DNA of 64,000 nt from NCBI GenBank assembly GCA_002281575.1, contig NCGN01000008.1, forward strand, positions 157,676 to 221,675, written 5' to 3'. Shown here piece by piece: positions 17,249 through 24,319 of this stretch; the stretch's first letter is position 1, and each line of letters opens with the position of its first letter. A program made the translations under genes and the position numbers. The notes beneath the pieces are model-generated. The model ran no database searches. It was not told where the DNA came from and saw only the letters and a program-made list of their open reading frames with translations. The stretch is from Sphingobacteriia bacterium 28-36-52 (GTDB lineage: Bacteria > Bacteroidota > Bacteroidia > Chitinophagales > Chitinophagaceae).

Positions 17249-17348
17249 TTATACCTAAAAAGGTATAATTAATAGAAAAAATATAATTTTATACCTAAAA
17301 AGGTATAATTGAATAAAATTCATTACATTTATACCTATAAGGGTATAA
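17249..17348. promoter_or_regulatory. Three phased palindromic operators for the HipB-like repressor
   Basis: Two identical perfect inverted repeats TTATACCTAAAAAGGTATAA at 17249-17268 and 17289-17308, and a third with one changed half-site base and a different spacer, TTATACCTATAAGGGTATAA, at 17329-17348. Start-to-start spacing is exactly 40 bp twice, close to four helical turns, so bound dimers would lie on one DNA face. The third site ends one base before the hipB ATG, so binding there would block the leader. This is the arrangement expected for autoregulation by a HipB-type helix-turn-helix dimer. Confidence 0.85.
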
Positions 17349-17349
17349 A

Positions 17350-17556
17350 ATGAAACTTCCAGCTTTTTTAAAAGAACAACGAAAGCAAAACAATCTTACA
17401 CAAGAAGAACTTGCTGCAAAATCAGGAGTGGGTCTTCGGCTTGTAAGAAAGATTGAGCAAGGTAAAGTTACCATGAGGATGGATAAAGTTAACCAGATAC
17501 TTGCTCTATTTGGTGCGGAACTAACAGTCAACTTTAAAGAACATAGAAATGACTAA
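17350..17556 (+). CDS. hipB: HipB-like XRE-family antitoxin/repressor
   Basis: 68 residues, a single XRE helix-turn-helix: L-K-E-Q-R-K-Q-N-N-L-T-Q-E-E-L-A-A-K-S-G-V-G (helices 1-3) and R-L-V-R-K-I-E-Q-G-K-V-T-M-R (recognition region), ending in a short beta-like tail E-L-T-V-N-F. This matches the HipB/y4mF type that binds DNA as a dimer and holds the kinase in an inactive complex. It overlaps the next gene by 8 bp. The three operators directly upstream imply autoregulation. Gene name is by role and position. Confidence 0.85.
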   Translation: MKLPAFLKEQRKQNNLTQEELAAKSGVGLRLVRKIEQGKVTMRMDKVNQILALFGAELTVNFKEHRND

Positions 17557-17866
17557 AACTGCCAGAGTAATGTATGATGGGGTATTGGCTGCCTTGCTAT
17601 CTGAAACAGATGATGGCTATGTTTTACAATACGATGAGCATTATCTACTAAATCCAGCAAGTAAACCCATCAGTCTTACTTTACCATTAAGAAAAGAAAA
17701 GTATATCAGTAAAGTATTGTTCCCCTTTTTTGATGGGTTAATACCTGAAGGCTGGTTGCTAGATATAGCAGTTACTCATTGGAAAGTAAAAGCCAATGAC
17801 CGTTTTGAATTATTATTAGCTACCTGCAGAGATACTATTGGAGCTGTTACTGTTGAATCTGAATAA
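17549..17866 (+). CDS. hipS: HipS-like protein, stand-alone HipA N-terminal domain
   Basis: 105 residues that correspond to the N-subdomain 1 of HipA kinases: G-V-L-A-A-L-L-S-E, Y-L-L-N-P-A-S-K-P-I-S-L-T-L-P-L-R, F-P-F-F-D-G-L-I-P-E-G-W-L-L and the closing F-E-L-L-L-A-T-C-R-D-T-I-G-A-V. In two-gene HipBA this segment is fused to the kinase; in three-gene HipBST modules it is separate and HipS acts as the antitoxin. Start overlaps the end of hipB by 8 bp and the kinase gene follows after 9 bp. Assignment to HipS is from domain content and order. Confidence 0.82.
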   Translation: MTKTARVMYDGVLAALLSETDDGYVLQYDEHYLLNPASKPISLTLPLRKEKYISKVLFPFFDGLIPEGWLLDIAVTHWKVKANDRFELLLATCRDTIGAVTVESE

Positions 17867-17875
17867 AATTACACC

Positions 17876-18796
17876 ATGAATAATTGTTGGTTTTGTTATA
17901 AAGCAATAGAAGATGTAAAATATCATTCTTCCTGTGCAAAAATTTTTTTTGGCACGAAGGAAGTACCAACGTTACAATTGGATGAAGCATTGATAGAAGC
18001 AATGGCTAAACAAACCGTAAACAAACGGATTGCAGTAACTGGAGTACAGCCTAAATTATCACTTACCCTGCAAAAAGAAAATGGCCAAAGTAGATTAACG
18101 ATTGTTGGTTTATGGGGGGAGTACATCTTAAAGCCACAGCATTATGCTTATCCAATGATGCCTGAAACAGAAGACTTGACTATGCATTTAGCATCATTGT
18201 TTAAAATACCAGTTTGCAATCACACCATTTTGCAAGCAAGTAATGGAAGCATGGTATATATCGCAAAACGGTTTGACAGAGTTAAAGGAAAAAAGATTCA
18301 TGTTGAAGACTTGTGCCAAGTATCTGAATTTTTAACAGAAAATAAATATAAAAGCTCATACGAAAAAGTAGGTAAGCTTGTTGCAAATTATTGTAATAGA
18401 GGACTTGACACGCTTCATTATTTTGAAATAATTTTATTTAGTTTCCTATGTGGGAATAATGATATGCATTTGAAAAATTTTTCATTAATGCATAATGAAA
18501 GCGGGGTTACGTTGAGCCCAGCTTATGATTTGCTAAATGTTAACTTACTTAATCCAAAAGATTTAGAAGAACTAGCACTTACAATAAATGGTAAAAAAGC
18601 TAGAATAAAATTAGTTGACTTTAAAGTGTTAGCGGAAAAGTTGAATATTAATGAAAATGTTTACAACAAAATATTTAAATTCTATAGTAGTAAAAATGAT
18701 GAAGTAATGAACCTAATTGATCGTTCGTTTTTAGATGATAATATGAAAATAAAGTACAAAGAAATCTGGATGAATAAACAAAAGTTATTTGCTTAG
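17876..18796 (+). CDS. hipT: HipT-like serine/threonine kinase toxin
   Basis: 306 residues, HipA C-terminal kinase fold. Visible motifs: Gly-rich loop V-T-G-V-Q-P-K-L-S62-L; ATP-lysine strand Y-I-L-K-P; catalytic loop C-G-N-N-D196-M-H-L-K-N201; metal-binding S-P-A-Y-D218-L-L-N. All catalytic residues are present. The first 20 residues carry a zinc-knuckle-like pattern C4-x2-C7...H17-x2-C20 that classical HipA lacks. Known HipT/HipA kinases phosphorylate aminoacyl-tRNA synthetases and halt growth; the target here is unknown. Last gene of the module, controlled by the operators upstream of hipB. Confidence 0.85.
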   Translation: MNNCWFCYKAIEDVKYHSSCAKIFFGTKEVPTLQLDEALIEAMAKQTVNKRIAVTGVQPKLSLTLQKENGQSRLTIVGLWGEYILKPQHYAYPMMPETEDLTMHLASLFKIPVCNHTILQASNGSMVYIAKRFDRVKGKKIHVEDLCQVSEFLTENKYKSSYEKVGKLVANYCNRGLDTLHYFEIILFSFLCGNNDMHLKNFSLMHNESGVTLSPAYDLLNVNLLNPKDLEELALTINGKKARIKLVDFKVLAEKLNINENVYNKIFKFYSSKNDEVMNLIDRSFLDDNMKIKYKEIWMNKQKLFA

Positions 18797-18841
18797 AAAT
18801 CATCACGAATCACTCATATAAGCCGACTATTTAATTAAAGC

Positions 18842-18849
18842 TATCTTTG
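18842..18849 (+). promoter_or_regulatory. Candidate -7 element of the DEAD-box helicase gene
   Basis: TATCTTTG, a full match to the Bacteroidota -7 consensus, 17 bp before the helicase ATG. No matching TTTG is visible about 19 bp upstream, so only the downstream half of the promoter is supported. Confidence 0.4.
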
Positions 18850-18865
18850 TATATTATAACATAAT

Positions 18866-20194
18866 ATGACCTTTCAAGAACTTAATCTCAATACAGCCCT
18901 CTACTCAGCCTTAGATGATTTAGGGTATACAACCCCTACAACTATTCAACATAAGGTATTTCCAATAGCAATGTCTGGAAAAGATGTATGTGGGATTGCC
19001 CAAACAGGAACTGGTAAAACAATTGCTTATTTATTGCCCTGTTTAAAACAATGGAAGTTTGACAAAAATAAAAACCCACAAATTTTAGTGGTTGTTCCAA
19101 CCAGAGAATTGGTTGCTCAAGTGGTAGAAACCGTTAAGAAATTGACTTCTTATATGAGTTTGATTGTGGTAGGTGTTTATGGCGGTGTAAATATCAATAC
19201 CCAGCAATTGGAAGTGGAGAAAGGGGTAGATGTATTGGTTGCTACTCCAGGACGTTTGTTTGATTTGGCCATGAACGGAGCTTTTAAAACAAAGTATATT
19301 AAAAAGCTAGTGATTGATGAAGTAGATGAAATGATGAATCTTGGATTTCGCACACAGTTGAGAAATATTATGGATTTGTTGCCTCCGAAAAGACAAAATC
19401 TATTGTTTTCTGCAACCATTACTGAAGAAGTAGAATCTTTAATGGAAACCTATTTTAATGCACCTATTCGTGTAGAAGCTGCCCCAACTGGTACGCCATT
19501 AGATAATATAGAACAAAGCCGTTTTAATGTTCCTAATTTTTACACCAAAGTAAACTTGCTAGAACTATTATTAGAGCAAGATACATCAATGACGAAAGTT
19601 TTGGTGTTTGCAGCAACCAAAAAATTAGCTGATCAGTTGTTTGAATCATTAGAACAGCGATTTGCAGGTTCAATGGGGATCATTCATTCTAATAAAGAAC
19701 AAAACCATCGTTTTAATACGGTTAAACAATTCAAGGAAGGAGCGTATCGATTTATTATTGCTACTGATATTGTTGCGAGGGGAATTGACATTGCCGAAGT
19801 AACACATGTGATCAATTTTGATACACCTGATGTTCCTGAAAACTATATACATCGAATTGGAAGAACAGGACGGTTTGATAAGAAGGGAATTGCCATCACT
19901 TTTACCACCGAGAAAGAAATGCCTTTTATTGTTGCAATTGAGCAATTGATGAAATACGAAATACCTGTTAATGAATTACCTATTCACTTGAGCATCTCCG
20001 ATATTCTTACAGAAGACGAGAAGCCTAAAGTGTATATGAAAGTTCCGTACATTAAGCCAAAAAAGAAATCGGAAGCTGGTCCTGCATTTCATGAAAAATC
20101 AGCAAAGAATCAAAAGCGAAATGTAAAAGTGAGGCGTAAAGATGCCATGAAGAAAAAATATGGCAAACCCATCAAAAGAGGAGCAAAAAAATAA
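18866..20194 (+). CDS. DEAD-box ATP-dependent RNA helicase
   Basis: 442 residues with the complete superfamily-2 motif set: Q-motif F-Q-E-L-N-L and T-P-T-T-I-Q; motif I A-Q-T-G-T-G-K-T; P-T-R-E-L; motif II D151-E-V-D154; S-A-T; T-D-I-V-A-R-G-I-D; H-R-I-G-R-T-G-R. Motif II reads DEVD rather than DEAD. The C-terminal 60 residues are highly basic (K-P-K-K-K and R-R-K-D-A-M-K-K-K-Y-G), as in RhlE-type helicases where the tail binds RNA. Likely acts in ribosome assembly or RNA turnover, often important in the cold. Monocistronic by spacing. Confidence 0.92.
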   Translation: MTFQELNLNTALYSALDDLGYTTPTTIQHKVFPIAMSGKDVCGIAQTGTGKTIAYLLPCLKQWKFDKNKNPQILVVVPTRELVAQVVETVKKLTSYMSLIVVGVYGGVNINTQQLEVEKGVDVLVATPGRLFDLAMNGAFKTKYIKKLVIDEVDEMMNLGFRTQLRNIMDLLPPKRQNLLFSATITEEVESLMETYFNAPIRVEAAPTGTPLDNIEQSRFNVPNFYTKVNLLELLLEQDTSMTKVLVFAATKKLADQLFESLEQRFAGSMGIIHSNKEQNHRFNTVKQFKEGAYRFIIATDIVARGIDIAEVTHVINFDTPDVPENYIHRIGRTGRFDKKGIAITFTTEKEMPFIVAIEQLMKYEIPVNELPIHLSISDILTEDEKPKVYMKVPYIKPKKKSEAGPAFHEKSAKNQKRNVKVRRKDAMKKKYGKPIKRGAKK

Positions 20195-20226
20195 TCATCA
20201 ACCAATAATTTTCTAAATTCAAGAAT

Positions 20227-20988
20227 ATGAAGAAGAATAAATTCATTGTCCTTTTAACATTGGGGTTTCTTGCTTTTTCAATAAATACTTTCTCCCAATC
20301 TTCTTCTAAGCCAACTTATGTAATTGTGCATGGAGCTTGGGGCGGTGGATGGGCATTTAAAAAAGTTGATTCTTTGCTTACAGCAAGTGGTAATAAAGTA
20401 TACAGGCCTACTTTAACTGGTCAAGGTGAACGCGTACATTTAGCTACCCCTGAAGTTGGATTGAGTACGCATATCAATGATGTAGTAAACACTATTCTTT
20501 TTGAAGACCTAAAAAATGTTATTTTAGTTGGTCATAGTTATGGCGGTATGGTTGTAACGGGAGTAGCTGATAGTTTACCAGAAAGAATTTCCAAACTGGT
20601 TTATTTAGATGCTTTTGTGCCTGAAGATGGAGAGAGTGTATTTGCTCAAGGTAAAACACCCGAAGGCATGAAGCCCTTGATTGAAAATGGATTTTTAGTT
20701 CCAAGATGGGTAAGGCCGAATCAATCAGCTCCAAAAGATGTTCCTCATTCTGTAAAAACTTTTACCGATAAAATCAGTTTAAAAAATCCAAAACGATTAT
20801 CCATACCTACCGCCTATATACTTACTGTAGAGAAAGGCAAGGACTCTGATAAAGATGATTTTTCTACACAAGCCGATAAGGCTAGAAATAAAAATTGGCC
20901 TGTCACAATTTTAGAAGCAGATCACAATCCTCAATGGTCAGCACCTTTTGCTTTAGTAGGATTATTCAATAAGCTTAAATCCAACTAA
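20227..20988 (+). CDS. Secreted alpha/beta-hydrolase, esterase-like
   Basis: 253 residues with a signal peptide (K-K-N-K-F-I-V-L-L-T-L-G-F-L-A-F-S, cut after T-F-S-Q). Oxyanion region V-H-G-A-W-G-G-G-W; nucleophile elbow G-H-S-Y-G-G-M; acid probably in K-L-V-Y-L-D-A-F-V-P-E-D or later; His in A-D-H-N-P-Q-W near the C-terminus. The pattern is that of plant-methylesterase/pyrethroid-hydrolase-like esterases. Natural substrate unknown. It follows the helicase by 32 bp and its stop overlaps the end of the convergent CoA-transferase gene by four bases. Confidence 0.85.
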   Translation: MKKNKFIVLLTLGFLAFSINTFSQSSSKPTYVIVHGAWGGGWAFKKVDSLLTASGNKVYRPTLTGQGERVHLATPEVGLSTHINDVVNTILFEDLKNVILVGHSYGGMVVTGVADSLPERISKLVYLDAFVPEDGESVFAQGKTPEGMKPLIENGFLVPRWVRPNQSAPKDVPHSVKTFTDKISLKNPKRLSIPTAYILTVEKGKDSDKDDFSTQADKARNKNWPVTILEADHNPQWSAPFALVGLFNKLKSN

Positions 20989-22278
20989 CATTTAAATCTT
21001 TCAGCAGTTGCTTTCTCCAAATCTTCTCTATGATCTGGATGCGCTATACTGATTAATGCTTTTGCACGTTGGGTCATATTCATCCCAAATAAATTCACTG
21101 CACCATATTCTGTTACCACCCAATGAATATGTCCTCTAGTAGTTACTACACCTGCCCCTTGTTTTAAATAGGGTACAATCCTTGAGATGCCTTTATTGGT
21201 GACCGATGGAATGGCTATGATTGGTTTGCCACCTTCGGACAGTGCTGCTCCCCTAATAAAATCCATTTGACCACCAATACCTGAGTATTGATACATGCCA
21301 ATAGAGTCGGAACAAACCTGTCCTGTTAAATCAATTTCAATTGCGCTATTGATGGCGGTTACTTTCTTATTCAAACTCAACACCCTTGGGTCGTTTACAT
21401 AATCAATGTCTAATGATTTGATGATGGGGTTGTCGTCTGCAAAATCGTAAAGGGCTTTAGTACCCAACATAAATGAAGTAACACAATAGCCTTTTACAAT
21501 TTTCTTTCTACTGTTGTTAATGGTTCCATTTTGAATCAATGGAATTACGCCATCTGAAAACATTTCGGTATGTAGTCCTAAATTTTTATGGTTGGTTAAG
21601 TTCTTCAATACTGCATCTGGTATGCTGCCAATACCCAATTGTAATGTAGCTTCATCTTCTACCAATTCTGCAACAATCTTTCCAATTTGATGATGAACTG
21701 CTGTTGCACCACTTGCATAACTTACTTCTGGCAATGGATCATCTGTCCATACTGCCATATCAAAGCGAGAGAAAGGAATAAACCCATCTCCATGTACCCG
21801 GGGCATATTGGGATTCACTTGTGCAATCACTAATTTAGCCGAACGCAACGCAGACTTTACAATGTCTACTGAAGTACCCAATGAACAATAACCATGTTTA
21901 TCTGGTGGTGAAACGGAAACAATGGCAACATCTACTTTTAAAATATTTCTATTAAACAACAAGGGAATCTCACTCAAAAACACCGGCGTATAATCGCCCA
22001 TTCCTTCGCTGATTGCTTTTCTATTACTTTCTGAAACAAAAAGTGAATTCATGTAAAAATGCCCCGAGAGGGAAGGATCATTTAAGTTAACGCCTTGTTG
22101 GGTTATACTAATTAATTCAACGTTTTGTAAACGCTCTTTTTGATTTACCAACTCATTAATTAATCTTACAGGCGTTGCGGCACTTCCATGTAAGAAAACA
22201 GTTGTATTGGATTGAATTTGTTGAATGAATTTGTTGAATAGCTTCGGTGGCGGTTACAAAATGTTGCTTATTTATCAT
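20985..22278 (-). pseudogene. Acetyl-CoA hydrolase/CoA-transferase, frameshifted by a 13-bp duplication
   Basis: The intact part (20985-22151, 388 codons) is a class I CoA-transferase of the acetyl-CoA hydrolase/4-hydroxybutyrate CoA-transferase type: L-G-I-G-S-I-P-D-A-V and the active-site Glu in L-H-T-E-M-F-S-D-G. Its apparent first codon is TTG within the conserved L-V-N-Q. The natural ATG is at 22278; from there the frame reads M-I-N-K-Q-H-F-V-T-A-T-E-A-I-Q-Q-I and is thrown out by a perfect tandem duplication (22214-22226 and 22227-22239). Removing one copy restores a continuous 426-residue protein. Currently it probably makes no full-length enzyme unless the repeat slips or the duplication is an assembly error. 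Confidence 0.85.
22214..22239. repeat. 13-bp perfect tandem duplication causing a frameshift
   Basis: Plus strand gaatttgttgaat occurs twice back to back inside the N-terminal coding part of the CoA-transferase gene. Thirteen is not a multiple of three, so it shifts the frame. Perfect identity of the copies suggests a recent event. Confidence 0.93.
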
Positions 22279-22375
22279 AGGTTTTTTATGCTTGTCAAAA
22301 TTAATGTAATCATTCAGTTGAGAGTATGATTTTGCGCAGTTCCTTTTTTTTTTTCGATATTTCGTCCATTAAATA

Positions 22376-22405
22376 TTTGTTTAGTTTAAGAAAGTTGTAG
22401 CTTTC
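22376..22405 (+). promoter_or_regulatory. Promoter of the ECF sigma gene
   Basis: TTTG (22376-22379), 18-bp spacer, TAGCTTTC (22398-22405), close to the Bacteroidota TTTG-N19-TAnnTTTG consensus and 17 bp before the GTG start. It indicates housekeeping-sigma transcription of the ECF sigma/FecR pair. Confidence 0.6.
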
Positions 22406-22421
22406 CTGTTTAAACGATTGC

Positions 22422-23015
22422 GTGATTTCAGATAACTATATTAATCAGTTACTTGAATCAATTTCTGTTAGAGATTGTGAAAAGTCTTATAAAGAGTTAT
22501 TCATTGCCCTACATGATAAGCTATATAAGTTCGCGTATGCTATTTTAAAATCTGCTGAAGATGCAGAAGAAGTTGTGTCTGATCTCTTCATTAACGTATG
22601 GGTTAAAAGAAAAAGCCTAAAACCGCTCAATAACCCAACTCTATATCTATTTATTGGCACCAAAAATTATGCAATTAATCGGCTGAAATTGAATAAGCGC
22701 AATATTTTACCTCAATTAGATGAACTTACCACCAATTTAGAAAGTATCTATTTTAATCCAGAAGAATTGTTCATTTCTACTGAGTTGTCCCAAAGAATAT
22801 TGGCTGCTATAAATGAACTTCCCCCTAAATGTAAAATCATCTTTAAGCTAGTTAAAGAAGATGGGTTAAAATACAACGACGTTGCTCAACTGTTGGAAAT
22901 CTCCTCTAAAACGGTTGAGTCTCAAATGGCTATTGCATTTAGACGGATTCGCCAATGTTTAGAATTCAAGAACGAATTCCCTGAAATTCATTCGATTTTG
23001 ACCCAGAAAAAATAA
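22422..23015 (+). CDS. ECF-type RNA polymerase sigma factor
   Basis: 197 residues from a GTG start. Region 2: Y-K-E-L-F-I-A-L-H-D-K-L-Y-K-F-A-Y-A-I-L-K-S-A-E-D-A-E-E-V with V-S-D-L-F-I-N-V-W. Region 4: L-P-P-K-C-K-I-I-F-K-L, D-G-L-K-Y-N-D-V-A-Q-L-L-E-I-S, K-T-V-E-S-Q-M. This is the Bacteroidota RpoE/FecI-like family that pairs with FecR anti-sigma factors to switch on SusC/SusD loci. The fecR gene follows 64 bp later. It is expected to be held at the inner membrane until SusC signals substrate, then to transcribe the downstream locus. Confidence 0.92.
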   Translation: MISDNYINQLLESISVRDCEKSYKELFIALHDKLYKFAYAILKSAEDAEEVVSDLFINVWVKRKSLKPLNNPTLYLFIGTKNYAINRLKLNKRNILPQLDELTTNLESIYFNPEELFISTELSQRILAAINELPPKCKIIFKLVKEDGLKYNDVAQLLEISSKTVESQMAIAFRRIRQCLEFKNEFPEIHSILTQKK

Positions 23016-23079
23016 TTTCCCCCCTTTTAGGGGTATATCTCCATTTTCATTGTCCTTATAGGGAACATTCCGTTTATTA

Positions 23080-24219
23080 ATGAAAGAGGAACAATTTTGG
23101 ATACTCCTGACAAAAAAGCTTTGCGGGGAAGCAACTGCCGAAGAATTGGCCTTATTGCAGGAATACATTAATGAGAACAATGAGCGATTGGTTTCTCATG
23201 AAGTATTACAGGACTTATTTTCTGCTAATCCAAAATTAGAAGAAACAAATAAGCAAAAGCTGGAAGATCTTTATTTGAATCATGTTAATCGCTTAAAGTC
23301 TCAAACAAACGATTTTTCTGAAAATGATTTGCGCAATGAAAATCACCTTAAAAAAGAGAAAGCTACTTCATCACGTACCTTTCGCTTGATCAAAATTGTT
23401 TCATCTATAGCGGCTGTAGGTATTGGTTTATTCTTTATAGTTGAATCCTTTTTTGATGAAAAACAGAATATTGTTCAAGGTACGCGCTCGCACAATGAGG
23501 TAAATGTAAGCATGGGCTCAAAGTCTAAAGTAGTTTTACCTGATGGTACACAGGTTTGGATTAATTCTGGCAGCAAACTCACTTATAATGGTTCATTTAA
23601 AGGGAATTTGAGAGAAGTTGTTTTAGACGGGGAAGCTTATTTTGACGTGGTTCGTGACATTGCACGCCCCTTTATAGTTCATACTTCAGCTATTGATATT
23701 CATGTATTGGGAACAGTTTTTAATGTAAAAGCTTATGATGTTGATAAAACTATTGAAGCTACTTTAATTCATGGATCAATAGAAGTTGTTAATAGAAAGC
23801 AACCAAGTGCCCCTAAAGTAATGCTTAAACCACACGAGAAAATCATCTTTAATAAAGACTTGGTGCTCAGTAGAAAAGACGCAAAAACTCAATATGTTCC
23901 TAAGCCAACTGAATTACCCATTACATATTATGCGCTGGTTACTCCAATTCCAAAAAGTATTTCTGATTCTAGTATAATAGAAACAAGTTGGGTATATAAT
24001 AAAATTGTATTTGAGGAAGAGAAAATGTCTGATATAGCTGTTAAGCTTGAAAGATGGTACAATGTCAAAATTGAAATTGCAGATGAAAAAATTCGCAATA
24101 TTCGGCTTAGTGGTTCTTTTGTTGATGAATCTATAGAAGAGGCATTGAGAGATTTACAATTACTAATCCCTTTTAAATACCAAAACAAAAACAATATGAT
24201 TACAATTAGTAAAAAATAA
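23080..24219 (+). CDS. FecR-family anti-sigma factor
   Basis: 379 residues. N-terminal ~85 residues bind the sigma factor; one transmembrane helix lies at about 105-125 (L-I-K-I-V-S-S-I-A-A-V-G-I-G-L-F-F-I-V); the periplasmic FecR domain follows (V-V-L-P-D-G-T-Q-V-W-I-N-S-G-S-K-L, then G-E-A-Y-F-D-V and G-T-V-F-N-V-K-A-Y); and the C-terminal DUF4974 domain closes it (M-S-D-I-A-V-K-L-E-R-W-Y-N-V-K-I). It relays the signal from the STN domain of SusC across the inner membrane. The order sigma, FecR, SusC, SusD is the standard module. Confidence 0.93.
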   Translation: MKEEQFWILLTKKLCGEATAEELALLQEYINENNERLVSHEVLQDLFSANPKLEETNKQKLEDLYLNHVNRLKSQTNDFSENDLRNENHLKKEKATSSRTFRLIKIVSSIAAVGIGLFFIVESFFDEKQNIVQGTRSHNEVNVSMGSKSKVVLPDGTQVWINSGSKLTYNGSFKGNLREVVLDGEAYFDVVRDIARPFIVHTSAIDIHVLGTVFNVKAYDVDKTIEATLIHGSIEVVNRKQPSAPKVMLKPHEKIIFNKDLVLSRKDAKTQYVPKPTELPITYYALVTPIPKSISDSSIIETSWVYNKIVFEEEKMSDIAVKLERWYNVKIEIADEKIRNIRLSGSFVDESIEEALRDLQLLIPFKYQNKNNMITISKK

Positions 24220-24222
24220 AAA

Positions 24223-24246
24223 CGGGAAATGTTCCAGCATTTCCCG
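24223..24246. terminator. Hairpin between the fecR and susC genes
   Basis: Perfect 9-bp stem CGGGAAATG/CATTTCCCG with a 6-nt loop, directly after the fecR stop. There is no T-tract on the plus strand, so it may be an mRNA stabiliser, a weak terminator or a processing site separating the regulators from the susC transcript. Confidence 0.45.
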
Positions 24247-24267
24247 CAAAAGTGTAGCAAACAACTC

Positions 24268-24283
24268 TTGGAGTAAACTCCAA
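24268..24283. promoter_or_regulatory. Perfect palindrome upstream of susC
   Basis: TTGGAGT-AA-ACTCCAA, a 16-bp perfect inverted repeat 36 bp before the susC ATG. It sits where an activator or the ECF sigma would act. No protein can be assigned from sequence alone. Confidence 0.4.
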
Positions 24284-24319
24284 ATGACGTTGCATTCTTT
24301 TATCATCTAAACCAAAATT

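Noticed and set aside
22959..23180. Minus-strand ORF across the sigma/fecR junction
   Set aside because: Overlaps the starts and ends of two well-supported genes; no independent evidence.
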